Positions 1-12,067 of a DNA stretch of 64,000 bases are shown one piece after another (position 1 is the stretch's first letter; every line of letters begins with the position of its first letter). Where the stretch lies: contig CAXKVR010000124.1 in the NCBI GenBank assembly GCA_964058845.1, positions 1 to 64,000 of the forward strand. Reading direction: 5' to 3'. The position numbers and the translations under genes are program-made. Under the pieces are notes generated by a model. That model searched no databases. It was given only the letters and a program-made list of their open reading frames with translations, and was not told where the DNA came from. This DNA is from Carex sylvatica (Eukaryota; Streptophyta; Magnoliopsida; Poales; Cyperaceae).

Positions 1-83
1 ACTCATGAAAATATTTTTACTCTCAACTTACTACTGGAATACTGACAGATGTGTGCCACCTCGTCTGAGAATAATATTAATTA

Positions 84-1213
84 TGGAAAATTTCTAGTAT
101 ACCCATACAAATTTTCAAAATAGTCATTCTCCCCATTAAAACACCATAATATTTAAAATCCCAATCAAAAACTTAATATTGTTTCTTCTATCATCTTTTA
201 TTTAAGTATTTTAAAAATTAAATTGACACATATACCCTTTTATTTCAAACCATCGTCTCCCCCCTCTCTCTCTCTCTCTCTCTCTCTCCTTCACGGTATA
301 CACACAAAATATGAAACTTAGAATTAGAGAACAAATAAACAAATTCGCAAAATTAGCAAAATTAGCAAACTGGGAAGTTTTCAAACAACGCTCCTCCTAA
401 AACATGATCATCCCACTTCCCATTTATTGGTCACAAATCAAGTTTTCACCTGGGCTACCTGACCCCAAACACACTCATTGAACTTGCCAAATTAATGTCA
501 ACATATATATCACCATGCAATATTTAAATAAATCAATATATTTTTTGTTCCTTCAAGTACAAAAATATCAACCCTCCATTCGGATAATCACAAAGAGGTG
601 TCAAAACTACCTCGATGTTATGTTTTGTTTTCGTTTTGTAAAAAAATGAGGGAGAAAAGAGGAACAGTATCGGTACATTTCAAGAAATTAAAGAACTATG
701 AGAGCATTTATGATAATTTCTTATATATCAATGACTCAAATGTTATTAGTCCCAAAAAAATGAACTGTAGACCTTGATGATAATCTTTCTGGTATATCTT
801 TTGATATTATTTTATTCCTTAGACAGCATCATTATTAATAAGGACTTCAGTTGACCGATTCTTGAGCACTATAGACCTGTTATCTTGGCCTTACTCTTAA
901 ATTCTCAAAGTTGATCAATAGTCTCCCCACAATTCACTAGTATGTACTTATGTTTGGAAATTCTATGTGTCAATTCTAAATTTCTGATTTTGTGTGTATC
1001 CCATAGCGTGAAGGAGAGAGGGGAGGAGATGGTTTGAAATGAAAGGATATATGTGTTTATTGAATTTTTAAAATAACTAAATAAAAAAGTTAAATAGATA
1101 AAAGGGGATAGATGAAAAAATATTATGTTTTAATGGGAATTTCGAATATTACATTACTTTGATGAGGATATGGGCTATTTTGAAAGTTTGTATGAACACA
1201 CTATAAATTTTCC
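84..1213. mobile_element. Long-TIR MULE-like non-autonomous element
   Basis: About 200 bp at each end are inverted copies of each other: the left end (86-290, including the CT-rich stretch) matches the reverse complement of roughly 1005-1213. The outer ends read GGAAAATTTCTAG and, on the other strand, GGAAAATTTATAG. A 9-bp direct repeat TATTAATTA flanks the element at 75-83 and 1214-1222. Long terminal inverted repeats with a 9-bp target duplication are the Mutator-like signature; I see no transposase. The element ends about 230 bp upstream of the TATA box of the P450 gene, so it sets the distal limit of the uninterrupted promoter. Confidence 0.72.
264..288. repeat. (CT)n microsatellite
   Basis: An uninterrupted CT dinucleotide run lies inside the left inverted repeat of the 84-1213 element. 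The right arm keeps only a short imperfect GA counterpart, so the run expanded after the arms diverged. Confidence 0.9.
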
Positions 1214-1260
1214 TATTAATTAATACGAGGTCATGACTCATGAGTGAACGAATTTGCCTA

Positions 1261-1286
1261 GGGTCAACGCTCTCTCCAGTTGACCC
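1261..1286. promoter_or_regulatory. Inverted pair of W-box motifs in P450 promoter
   Basis: GGGTCAAC at 1261-1268 and its exact reverse complement GTTGACCC at 1279-1286 form an 8-bp inverted repeat with a 10-bp spacer. Each half contains the WRKY-factor core TTGACC/GGTCAA. The pair lies about 155-180 bp upstream of the TATA box. WRKY binding is inferred from the motif only. Confidence 0.5.
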
Positions 1287-1442
1287 ACTAACTTGTTCTA
1301 ATTGGCCCTTTGCAACTTTGCATAAAACATTGAAGGTAATTTCCTTCTCCTTTCTTAGTAGTAAGGTCACAAAAAGAAAAAAACAAAAAGAAAAGGTTGG
1401 CATAATGATTCTGATGGAGCCACTTCAACCATAACAAACACC

Positions 1443-1450
1443 TATAAATA
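1443..1450 (+). promoter_or_regulatory. TATA box of the CYP92-type P450 gene
   Basis: TATAAATA lies 107 bp upstream of the start codon. Transcription would then begin near 1475, giving a leader of about 80 nt. Confidence 0.7.
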
Positions 1451-1556
1451 CTCAAGTACTAACCATAGTGCCACCCATCACCTCATTCTACCTTAAAAAA
1501 CAGTGACCATTAACAATCCCTTCCTCCAGATCAGTCAAGACAAATTCTAGCCAACA

Positions 1557-3494
1557 ATGGAGTATTTACCACCATGGGTCATGACCTCTTTAGTAATGGT
1601 GGCAACAATCATTCTGCTCAAATCTATCACTTACCTTCATGGCCGCAAAAAGTACAACCTTCCTCCTGGCCCCAAGCCGTGGCCTATAATTGGCAATCTC
1701 AACCTAATCGGCACTCTGCCGCACCGATCAATCGATGAACTGTCCAAGAAGTACGGCCCCTTGATGTACCTCCGCTTCGGGTCTTTCCCCACGATTGTTG
1801 GATCATCAGTCGAACTCGCTAGATATATTCTCAAAACCCAAGACGTGAAGTTCATCGATAGACCGAAATTTGCAGCTGGGAAGTACACGACCTATAATTA
1901 TGCGGACATCACCTGGTCTCAGTACGGCCCATACTGGCGGCAAGCACGCAAGATGTGCCTGATGGAGCTGTTCAGTGCCAAGCGGCTGGAGTCCTATGAG
2001 TACATACGTGTCGAGGAGATGCGCAACCTTCTTTGCGACCTGTTTAAATCCTCAGGGAAGGTCATGATGTTGAAAGATTTCCTGTCAACGCTTAGTTTGA
2101 ACGTGATAAGCCGGATGGTGTTGGGTAAGAACTATCTAGACAAGTCGGAGGGGTCGATCGTGACACCTGAGGAGTTCAAGTCGATGTTAGATGAGTTGTT
2201 TTTGCTCAACGGCGTGTTGAACATCGGGGATTCAATACCATGGTTGAATTTCCTTGATTTGCAGGGATATATCAGGCGGATGAAAAGCCTGGGCAAGAAG
2301 TTCGACAGATTTTTGGAGCATGTGTTGGATGAACACAACGAGAGGCGGCGGCAAGAGGGGGAGAACTTTGTGGCCAAGGACATGGTGGATGTCCTGCTGC
2401 AGTTCGCTGATTCTCCTACGCTAGAGGTTAAGCTCGAGAGAAATGGCGTTAAAGCTTTTACCCAGGTAATTAATTAGTTAATAGTTAATACAATGTTTTG
2501 TTTTGTTCAAATTGGAAATTTTAACACATCCATGTCATTTGTTTGACTTGACCTGGAAATTCAGAACGCAAATGACAGTATACATCTACATCACACAAAA
2601 TGGACTTATTTGAATTATTTATGTTGGCACTGTACAGTTGACATATGGCCTCTACCGAATTTATATAAAATTATGTAAACATCATGCAAGTTCATCAAGA
2701 TAATGAAGGGCAGAAATATATATATTTTAAGTAGGTCACTTATGCAAGTTCATCAAGATAATGAAGGGCAGAAATATATATATATATTTTAAGTAGGTCA
2801 CTTATGCCTTCTTTAATCTTGAAAAGAAGAAATATTTAAGAAAACTTTATTTTTATTATATCAGGATATGATAGCCGGTGGAACAGAAAGCTCTGCCGTG
2901 ACGGTAGAATGGGCAATTTCGGAGCTCCTAAAACGACCTGAGATCATCAAAAAGGCCACAGAGGAGCTTGACCGAGTCATTGGACGAGAGCGTTGGGTCG
3001 AGGAGAAGGAGATTCCGACACTTCCATATATCGAGGCAATCGTAAAGGAGACCATGAGGTTGCACCCTGTGGCTCCAATGCTGGTGCCACGCCAAACCCG
3101 TGAGGATGTCACTGTTAATGGGTACGACATCCCAGCCGGTACACGTGTACTTGTGAATGTCTGGACAATCGGGCATGATCCAGCCGTCTGGGAAAACCCC
3201 AACGAGTTCAGGCCTGAGAGATTCCTTGAAAAGTCGATCGATGTCAAGGGCCATGATTTTGAATTGCTCCCATTTGGGTCGGGCAGGCGAATGTGCCCAG
3301 GTTACAATCTCGGTCTGAAGGTTATTCAGGTGAGTCTCACGAACCTGTTGCATGGGTTTAACTGGAGGCTTCCTGATGGGATGAAGAATGCTGATCTGAG
3401 CATGGAAGAGATTTTCGGGCTATCGACCCCAAAGAAGGATCCGCTACAGGCTGTCATCGAGCCGAGGCTCCCCGCTCATCTTTACAGCACTTGA
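1557..3494 (+). CDS. Cytochrome P450, CYP92 family (two exons)
   Basis: Heme-thiolate monooxygenase, predicted on the cytosolic face of the ER. Exons are 1557-2465 and 2865-3494, joined in phase 0 across a GT-AG intron; the product is 512 aa, usual for the family. Residues about 8-25 form the membrane anchor, followed by the proline hinge LPPGPKPWPIIGN. Exon 1 also has the helix-C WRQARK motif. Exon 2 opens with the I-helix AGGTESS, then ExxR (KETMR), the PERF-like FRPERF segment and the heme loop PFGSGRRMCPG with its cysteine ligand. The intron position just before the I-helix motif is typical of A-type P450s. By recall, the proline-rich hinge, the YNYADITWSQYGPYWRQARK stretch and the AGGTESS motif resemble CYP92A/CYP92C proteins. 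These include flavonoid hydroxylase-like and homoterpene-forming enzymes; the substrate cannot be read from sequence. Confidence 0.93.
2684..2803. repeat. Tandem 58/62-bp duplication in the P450 intron
   Basis: Two adjacent copies (2684-2741 and 2742-2803) differ essentially only in the length of an internal TA run (longer in copy 2). Each begins ATGCAAGTTCATCAAGATAA and ends GTAGGTCACTT. The second copy ends about 60 bp before the 3' splice site. Confidence 0.9.
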
Positions 3495-3674
3495 TGTGCT
3501 TGCTTCACAGTAGCTGATGCAGCAATGCAGTTGAAGCAGATAATGTCTGGTTGTTGTGGTTAGTAATTGATATGTTGTGATTGTATTAATTGTGATATAT
3601 TATTATACAATTATTATAGTTAGAGTGGCATAAAAAGGGTTGGATGTATATTTCAGTTGTAATATCATGAATCA

Positions 3675-3680
3675 AATAAA
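3675..3680 (+). terminator. Poly(A) signal of the P450 gene
   Basis: A canonical AATAAA lies 181 bp after the stop codon, in T-rich 3' UTR-like sequence. Confidence 0.6.
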
Positions 3681-3699
3681 AGGGTCGCTTCTTTTCAAA

Positions 3700-5640
3700 A
3701 TTTAATAGTGAGTTCTCCTTTGTATAAATAATTACCGAGGTAATTAGCCATCATAGTCTCTTATCTAAGCTATTCAATAGAAAATAATAGGTACGCCAAA
3801 AACAGCTCTTTTGTCTTTTGATAATACCAGTGGGCAGTGATAGGATATTTTACTTAAAATGTCTAAAATAGTAAAATATATGTATGATATCAGTGAATGT
3901 AATATATTTTTATTGCAAATAATAACTTCAATTAAGCTAATTTATATGACTAGCTATGATGTAATATTTAAAACATGTGTGACATATGTAGTTTTCAAAC
4001 AACTCATATCATATTTATTGTATTGATCATTTATCGAATTCTTATTTCTTAACAGATTTCGGATTCAGATCGTGCAACATCTAAATGCGAATTCAATTAG
4101 TAAGACGAATTCATATGCATATTTATTCATAGAAATTCAATCCAATAATCTAATTATAGATATTAATTGAAAGTCAATAAGTTATCCCCACGACTGGAAT
4201 CGGGAACCCTATACTCCCTGGCAGGCTGGCACAACATATCTTGGGCCTCAGAATGTCTTGGGCATACTTACCTTGATTTTTTCGGCTCAGCACTATTGGA
4301 TAAAGGCCTTTGTGAAGAAAATGTATTTCCTCGTCTAAATCAGGAGATCATCAGAAGTGTCAACGGCTACGAGATGGTCAGATGAAAGTATTTTTATATC
4401 TGTAATTGTTGAGTTACCAATTTTTTTTTTTTAATCTTTGTGTATATCTAATAAGTTAATAAAAAAACTTTATGCAAGTTCCCTATTAAGTACCAACTTA
4501 ATAGGATAACCTTTATATTATAAAAAATTGGCTAATGTTGATTGGGATTTCATGATTAGAAAAATAGAATCTAAATTACAATACTAAGGGAAATTATTGT
4601 CATTAGAGGATAGACTTTGCTCAACTCAGCTTTATCATCTCTTCCTCTATACGCTCTTTCAATTACCAAATTTCTATTGAGATTCTGAAAAAAAATTGAT
4701 AGAATTAGAAGAAAATTTCTTTGGAAATGATCTGGAAACAATAAAAAAGGGTATCATTTGCTGAATTGGAAAAAAAAATTTACTATTCTAAACAATTTGG
4801 AGGTATGGAGGTGTTAGATTTACGAAACATGAATTCAGCTTAACTTTTCAAATGGATGTGGAGGTTCAAAGATCGGAACCGAATTTTCAGGGGGGCAGGA
4901 AATTCCTGCCTCCAGAATCACTGTCAGTGGACCCCCAGTTCAAAAATTAAATGTGACCGGCCTCCTTTAACAGTGATCGTCCCTACATTCCAGTGACTGA
5001 GGGAGCAGAAAATTTCTGCACCCAGAGAGCAGGTGATCTCCTTCCTCAAAGATCCTTGTGTTCAAGGTCTCTGGAAGGCAGCAATTCAGCTGAATATGTC
5101 CTTGTCTCCTTCACCTTTTTGGAAAATCATTGTTTCATTCACCTCCCTGGTACCTAATATTCAATATTTTCGTGGAAGAGGTACTCACATCAGAAAAGGA
5201 TATAATTTATTGGAAATGGGAATCTAATTGTTTTTTTTTTTGTTAAATCTCTATACAATTTTATTTCATTCAGGGGTATCTCAACTTTGCATGCTCTCAC
5301 TTGGTAGGATTCTAAATTACCTCCTAAAATACAAGGTTTTATGTGGTTATTGTCACATAAAAAAAATTATCTAAGAGCAATCTGAGGAAAAAATGATAAA
5401 CTGAGATACCACTTTTCATTTTTGTTGGGTGTTTATAGTATTTAAGACAGCGAAATTTCAAAAAATTTACAAGAAAAGTATCAAAAGAGATCATCATATG
5501 CAACTGAAATCGTACCAAAATCAAATTTTTAAATTTAATAAACATCATACCTTTTGTTTCTTGTCTCCAAACAAGAAAGAAATGTATTTGAGATGTAGGA
5601 TTAAAGATTTTCACATTTTTATTGATGCTAATGGTGGTTG
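3700..5640. other. A+T-rich intergenic DNA, no gene seen
   Basis: Only short ORFs are present, with no recognisable motif and no splice-supported continuation. Part of it (about 4160-5220) is less A+T-rich and may be an old repeat relic, but I could not assign it. Confidence 0.6.
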
Positions 5641-6340
5641 ATTGCCTTGCAGTGACTTATACCAAGTTGAGACTTCAAAGTAGAAGCCCTCAACGGTATT
5701 CACAAAGAAACTAATTAAAATCAAATATTTCTCTTGCTAGAGAGTACTAATTTGGTTGCTTCTTAATCTCTATCCTTCAAGAGAACTAGATTTTGACTCT
5801 AGGGCTTGTGGGTTCTCAACACATGAGAGATCAAAATGGGAGAAAGATAGTATTTCGGCAAAGTTTTAACTCTCTAAAACAAAGGATAATTCTTCTAGGC
5901 AGTAGGGATCTCTTTAAATAGCCTACATGCAGTTTAAAAGCAGTTTCCCACGTCCTAGAAGTTTTTCTCACGATTTTCATTCAACAAGAATTAGTTATCC
6001 CGCAAAACTGTTTTCTGCGAAGCTGTTTCATCCTCAGTTTCGGTCGAGAACTATCTGTTTCGGCATTGGCCGAACACACTGTTTTTCTGCGCATCTGTTT
6101 CAGCCTCAGTTTTGGCCAGGAACTGTCTGTTTCGGCATTGGCCGAACACACTATTTTTCTACGTAGCAGTTTCGGTCAGGAACTGTCTGTTTCGGTCTTA
6201 GCCGAACATACTGTTTTTCAACACTTTGGTTTTGGCCAGGAACTAAGCCCGAAACTTTCCGGAACTGACTCTATTTTTGCCATGATCTATTTCTGTTTTA
6301 GCCAGGAATTGTAGTAAAAATTCAGAACTCTTTGCTACCC
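5640..6340. repeat. Degenerate tandem repeat in an LTR-like fragment
   Basis: Between about 6005 and 6260 a 60-70 bp unit recurs three times. Each copy contains a GGCATTGGCCGAACACACTG-like core (one copy diverged) followed by TTTTTC, then a TTTCGGTCAGGAACTG or GGCCAGGAACTG segment. The overlapping open frames here simply follow the repeat. The flanking sequence resembles a decayed LTR, but no ends or target duplication are visible. Confidence 0.5.
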
Positions 6341-7741
6341 AAAAAACTCATTTTTGCAGCCTGCAAAGATTTTTCCACTTTATCTTTTCAAATATTTGAA
6401 TTGGCATTAAACTATTTAATTAAATTCAAAATAACATATAATTTTTCTCATAATTATTTATCTCATGTTTAAGTAGAAAAACCAATTTATTAGGCATGTC
6501 ACACATGTCAAATAAATGAAGGAACATTTCTAACTAATTTCTTATTGGTGTGATCTTGTGGGATCTATGTCATTTGATAAAATATTTTTCAAAGTATTGA
6601 TAAAAAAAACGAATAATAAAACTAATGTTTATGAGAATTTGGGAAAGAACGAATTATGTAAAACGTTTAAGCTGTTTCATAGAAATTAGAGTCAACGGTT
6701 GAAACATGGATGAAAAAAAAAAAAAACTAGAGTTATCATGTATATTTGAATCACGAATAAAATTAAGTCATATCATATATCTATACAATTCTAATTTTGA
6801 TAATTATCTTATAGGATGGTGGATACGAAATAATCTCCGTATTTTATCATTAAGCTAATAAGCTAACATAAAAAAGCTTTATTTTTATCTGTATTCAATA
6901 AGATGACAAAAAAATCATATCATATTCGTCTTATTAAATACGATATATGTCGAATAAATGAATAAAAGAATTTGATTAACACCCGACCAGTCCGATAATT
7001 TGTGCATATGAAAGAGAAATATCGCATGTATAGAGCAGAATTTAAACCAGAGTGACCGTTTTTCTTCCCAAATAATTGGAGTAGGTGCAAAGTGGATAAA
7101 CTGAAATTTTCAACAACCCCCTCCCTGTCTCTCATCTTTTGACTTGTAAGGTTGATTTGGTGAATTTGCAGTCAAATTTTCTCACAACCAATCCTTAACT
7201 CGGAAGTGCTATGGAGTTGCAATCGGAGCAAGTTCAATGCTTTTCATTCATTTGGTTGGTTCACTTGCATCTCCTGATAAGGACGATTACAACGTTAGCA
7301 TTGATGATGTCAGAAAATTAGTAGGTAATGAAAGATACAAATAATGCATTAGGTAAGAAATCAATAATGAATACCAAACTTATATTAGAAGATATCATCA
7401 ATTAATAAAGGAAAACAAAAGATATATGTAAGCTCTCCAAATTTTATACGAACTAAAAGTACCTCATGATAATTATTAGAACGAAAATTAGCAAATTATA
7501 GTTCTATCATCGATCATATGAAGCAAATGTCAATTGATTTATAAATATTACTTGTTATTTTATAGGTTAAGTTGAATAAATATCAAAGTATTAGTTTCTA
7601 TGGTGGTTCTATACGTCTATATATTTTGATTGCATTAAGCTGTTAGGACACTAAATATTCAGTTTTTTTTTTTTTTGGGGCAAATTTAGGGCATAAGAAT
7701 AAGTATGATACTTAACAAAATCATTATGTCAAATATGGGAA
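6341..7741. other. A+T-rich spacer, nothing recognised
   Basis: Poly(A)/poly(T) tracts and short ORFs only. No inverted repeats with target duplications were found here. Confidence 0.5.
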
Positions 7742-7750
7742 AAAAATCAT

Positions 7751-8156
7751 GAGTAAAACTCGAATGTTCTTAAGTTCACCAAGTATCTTTGTAAATTCAA
7801 CTCTAAAACCTATCAGATTGATTTTAAATGATGAATCCAAAACATTAAAAATTTAAATATCTTACGAGTGATGTGTCTACATCCGAAAATTTTGAACTTT
7901 TGAAATAATTTAGTATAAAATCAAGCGATCAAAATTAGAATGCTTATAAATTAATTTTAACGCATTCATTTTTTGAATGGTTTTTTACCACTTGACTCTA
8001 TACAAAATTAGTTCGAAAGTTTTACATGTAAACACATTACTCATAAGATAGATGGATTTCAACCGTTTAAATTAGTCGACTAAAACCAATCCGATAGATT
8101 TTAGAGTTGAGTTCACAAAAAAAATTTAATAAACTTGAAAACACTTAGTTTTCCTC
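7751..8156. mobile_element. MITE, family E (9-bp TSD)
   Basis: A 406-bp foldback element with inverted ends GAGTAAAACTCG... and GAGGAAAACTAAG... on the opposite strand. It is flanked by a perfect 9-bp direct repeat AAAAATCAT at 7742-7750 and 8157-8165. The internal sequence is palindromic around 7930-7960. Related copies lie at 10758-12712, 20841-23042 (both interrupted), about 8540-8815 and 54580-54850 (degraded). The 9-bp duplication points to mobilisation by Mutator-like transposases. Confidence 0.82.
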
Positions 8157-8539
8157 AAAAATCATTATACACTTTTTTACCCAAGCCAAATATAGTACGT
8201 TACGCTTACGCGTGCACAATATGTCAAACAAAATTGATTTAACAAGTTGAATAACAATGGATTTTGAATGTTTCATAATTTTATATAGGTTTTGTGATTG
8301 AAATCCAGATATGAATAATTAATTTAATAAATTTAAGCACTACAATAAATTATAATTTTTAAATATAATAATCGATATGTGATCCTTTTAAATTGAAGCT
8401 TTATAGTCTCGAAAGAATTATTATAATTCAAATCAAAACATTACAAATACATTTTTTTTAACTAAAATAAACTATTTAATGATTTAATATGTTTTTCTAA
8501 TAATTTTGAAAAATCAAGATGGGTCCAATATAGATAAAG

Positions 8540-8815
8540 CTAGCGTGTTTTTAAGTTCATCAATCTTTTTGATGAGTTTAACTTCAGAACATATTGAATT
8601 GATTCTAAACGATGAATTCAAACCATTAAAATCAATCTATTTCACAAATGATGAGTTATTTTCTAGCAAAAATGTGAAAAATTCACTAATTTTGTTAAGA
8701 AACTTATAAGTGATCCCCCAATTTGTTTTATAAATTTTATAATATTTCAAATTAATTTTGTATAATGTCTAGTGGTAAAAAATATATTTTATCGTTTTTG
8801 ACCAATTGAATATAT
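8540..8815. mobile_element. Degraded family-E MITE copy
   Basis: The sequence follows the order of the 7751-8156 element (TTTTTAAGTTCA start, ATTGATTCTAAACGATGAAT segment, GTGGTAAAAAAT centre). It is diverged and lacks a clear right end or target duplication. Confidence 0.5.
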
Positions 8816-9829
8816 ACTAAATAATTGAGTTAGATTTATAATTTTGAATAGGCACAAGAAATTTTCCAATTCAATTTCAAATAAAGAAAACTCACTACTC
8901 TAATTTAGAAAACGTTATTTTAGCTACTAAATTTATTGTTGATTTTTCTTTATATATTTTTATTGAAATATATATTATACTGACCGTTTTTATAAAAAAA
9001 AATATTCTAAAATTCGATTTGTATGTAAATCGAACTGACTATCACTGTTTGATACCTAGAAGATGCGAAGGCTTGTTGGACATAGATTCATGTCTTAAGT
9101 TATTTTTTTGCAAAACTAGTCATTAATTTATTTATGTGAGAAAGGAAAACGATTACAAAACCTACGACGTTTGGCGGGAGTTCGATAAGAGTTTTGAGTC
9201 AATCTGACGACATGACGCTCGATGGTCACAGCGAATTTGGATTTGATGAACAGGTGAACAAATTACACGTACACAACTCGGGAAAAATATTTTGGTACTA
9301 TTTTGGTACTATTTTGGTGCTTATTCTCAATCATCCGAGTTTTATTTTTTAATTAAATGTCTCCAGTACACTTTATATTTTCTTTTAGATACTATTTAGA
9401 ATTTTAGATCATCTGAGTTAATTAAAATTTATATGAATTCAGATCCATTGAGTTTTCCGTTTTAATTTGACACGGCTTCTCAAAAGTAGATTTTCTATAT
9501 TTTAAATATTTAATATATTTAATATAGATATTGAATTAATTTTGATTTGAGTCACCAAAGATACTTGATTGTTTAAGTTCCAAATTTTATGTATTACGGA
9601 ATCAGAAATGGTTTGATGAGCATCGAATCAAATTTGATTTGACGTCAAACCGTTCAATTCGTATAAAAATTCACATAAATAACTTTAAAATTTATTATTT
9701 TCAAATGTACACAAATTTTGATATGAATCTAATGAACATCTTGGTATGAATCCTTCTCACTCCGTCTGTCCGAACTTGTTAAATGGATCCGATTTATTGA
9801 ATAAAAGAAAATTTGAAGGTAGTTGGTCG
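8816..9829. other. A+T-rich spacer
   Basis: No gene seen. A short direct repeat of TTTTGGTACTA occurs near 9290-9320. Confidence 0.5.
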
Positions 9830-9837
9830 TATGAGCT

Positions 9838-10016
9838 GAATTCGCATCCTCTGAGATATCTCATATTTTGCGTGACTTTTTAAAAAATCTAAACCGTTCA
9901 AATATGTTCTGCACGAATCTCAAAGCACAAATAATACTGGCCCTGCGCTACCCCCGAATAGACACCGGACACGTCGGTCACTCAAAAGTTGAGATATCTA
10001 AGAGGATACGCACTCC
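9838..10016. mobile_element. Short MITE, family D
   Basis: A 179-bp element with ends GAATTCGCATCCTCTGAGAT and, on the other strand, GAGTGCGTATCCTCTTAGAT. Near-identical 8-bp repeats TATGAGCT (9830-9837) and TATAAGCT (10017-10024) flank it. The interior closely matches the larger family member at 61196-61648. Confidence 0.65.
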
Positions 10017-10025
10017 TATAAGCTT

Positions 10026-10250
10026 CTGACCTACTTGAGGTCGAGTTCAGATCCAGTGAAGTAACTCAATCTTTGAGTTTTAAATCTAGATCGTTTGATT
10101 TGAATCCATGATAATTTATCGGAAGTGGATGGCACACATCTCAAGAGATAAATTTGAATCGCAAAGTAATTTCGAACGACGAATTCAAATCGAACGGTTT
10201 AGATTCAAAATCCAAAGATTGGGTTACTTTAGGGGATCCGGACCCCTTGA
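10026..10250. mobile_element. Palindromic MITE-like element
   Basis: The first and last ~75 bp are diverged inverted copies. Both contain AAGTAAC(T/C)CAATCTTTG followed by TTTGATTTGAAT or TTCGATTTGAAT. Ends and target duplication are not exact. A partial related segment is near 12725-12760. Confidence 0.5.
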
Positions 10251-10748
10251 GGTCTGTGGGCTCCAAAACAATTCGATCAGCGTAAGCTGCCTGCACGAAT
10301 ATTAAAGTTGAAGGTTTGGATCTCAAAACGAATGGGACGGCTTTTGAGCCCGATGGCCATCGTACATTCGTACCTAATAAGTATGCTATTACAGAGGAAT
10401 CAGTGTATGCGGGCCCCACCAAGGCACGACTCGTGTCGTGGATTAAAAGAGGAATCAGTGGATCTAATTTCCAAGCAAATGTCCTTTTCCGGAGACCAAG
10501 ATTCTCTTTTCTCATCTTTCAAGAGTAACCCAGTAATATGTTAAAAACTTAAAACGAATACTGTGTTAATCTTTGCAGGAGCACAGCAAAGCAGATGTAT
10601 GGTCCTAACCTGCTCTGATGTCCTCATCTTCACTGTATGATGGATTGAAAAAACGTTCTATCTTTTATTCACCATAAGCTGATGTGTCCGATCAGAATCC
10701 AAATTAATTTTATTTAAGTTGAAAATTTACTAGGCCTCTGTGTTGATT
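10251..10748. other. Spacer, possible repeat relic
   Basis: Relatively GC-rich for the region, with overlapping spurious ORFs on both strands and no recognisable protein. I see no gene. Confidence 0.4.
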
Positions 10749-10824
10749 CTGATTCAAGAGTAGAACTATGATGTTTTTAAATTCGTAAAAAAAAAAAAAA
10801 TTAATTCTAAAATTTATTGGATTG

Positions 10825-11757
10825 AATAAAGGCTATCAAGTATTAACGGATACAGCAAGAATCGAGTGGAAGTATTTTTATATATGTACTTACAAAAAAT
10901 TATCTTTATATGTATTCTACTTTTTTCTGTTACAAATTATCTTAACTGTACTCTATCTTTATCTGTTATGATTGTCGAATAGCAAAACAGTAGCAGATAA
11001 ATAACAGATAATAATATAATAATTATTACTATTTATTAAATAAAACATTAAAACATATATATTCATTTCACACATGTATAGTACTTTGTTGAAAAAAAAA
11101 AATTTGATCATCCTAAGACAAGTAAACCAATTAAAGTACTCTTTTCAATGCTTATTAATGTTATATATATATATAGAGAAGGAATCAAGTTACAACATTT
11201 TTTGAGTTACAACAAGTTACAACAAGCATTTTCTACATTTTCAAAGTCCAAATCGTCGATCCAAACCGTTAGATGTGATCTCCAATAAAATGTGCTTGGA
11301 GACCAAATTTTACATTTTTTGAGATTTTTTTACTATTTATTAAGATGGGTATAAAATTCAATGGTCTGAATTTGACTAGTTTTTGTACCCATCTTAATAA
11401 ATAGTAAAAAAATTTCAAAAAATATAAAATTTGGTCTCCAAGCACATTTTATTATGGAGATCACATCTAACGGTTTGGATCGACGATTTGGACTTTGAAA
11501 ATGTAGAAAATACTTGTTGTAACTCAAAAAATGTTATAACTTGATCCCTCCTCATATATATATATATTATTACCTGATCAGGTAATGTGTACGAAATAGA
11601 CTTTATCCTTACCCGTTTAGATAACGAAATTTTTTTTTTACCCATACCCGTATGGACGTATCCGATAAGTTTGCGAAAGAAAAAAAAAATTATCCGTTCC
11701 CGTCTTATCAGATAAGTACGGATCGGATAAACGGATAAAAGGGTGTCATTGACACTC
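10825..11757. mobile_element. hAT-like non-autonomous element, nested
   Basis: It interrupts family-E sequence between TTGGATTGA and AATTGACTTCAA. The right end read on the minus strand is TAGGAGTGTCAATGACACCC and the left end is a diverged AAGGCTATCAAGTATTAACGG. Subterminal sequence is rich in ACGGATA/TATCCG motifs, as in the hAT-like element at 55937-56631. The target duplication is eroded, so the ends are approximate. Confidence 0.45.
11176..11553. mobile_element. Foldback MITE, GAGGAGGG family A
   Basis: A nearly perfect ~378-bp palindrome with GAGAAGGAATCAAGTTA at one end and GAGGAGGGATCAAGTTA on the other strand. The arms meet around ACTATTTATTAAGATGGGTA. It sits in a TA repeat, so the target duplication cannot be delimited, and it is nested inside 10825-11757. 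Relatives: 37085-37461 and 39624-40000. Confidence 0.8.
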
Positions 11758-11772
11758 CTAAATTGACTTCAA

Positions 11773-12011
11773 GGCCATGTTTGGTTGTGGATTAAGAGGT
11801 GGAGTAAACCCCTTAGTCCATGTTTAAGGAGCCAAACGAGGAGTAAAATAGAAGGAGTAAGATGGAGTAAGAGGTGAGTTAAACCGGAGTAACTTACTCC
11901 ATCTAGAGAGGTGGTTTAGCTTACTCCACCAAACATGATTAACTTATTCCACCTTAGCTTAGAGTAAGCAATTTACTCCGGATTAAAGTTACTCCACAAC
12001 CAAACATGACC
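11773..12011. mobile_element. Tourist/PIF-Harbinger-like MITE
   Basis: The inverted ends are GGCCATGTTTGGTTGTGGA and GGTCATGTTTGGTTGTGGA, and the internal sequence is rich in inverted GGAGTAA/TTACTCC motifs. A 3-bp repeat CAA flanks it (11770-11772, 12012-12014). Removing it rejoins family-E sequence as TTGACTTCAAATGAC. Terminal sequence and 3-bp duplication resemble PIF/Harbinger MITEs. Confidence 0.65.
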
Positions 12012-12067
12012 CAAATGACTAATATGAACCGTTGACATCCATCTATCTTACGATTGATGCGTCTATA

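Noticed and set aside
5927..6314. Overlapping open frames of 79-82 codons with repeated peptide motifs
   Set aside because: They only translate a degenerate 60-70 bp tandem repeat in two frames; no start context, splice support or family similarity.
10108..10544. Overlapping ORFs on both strands (up to 124 codons)
   Set aside because: Frames on both strands overlap, the region adjoins MITE sequence, and no protein motif is visible.
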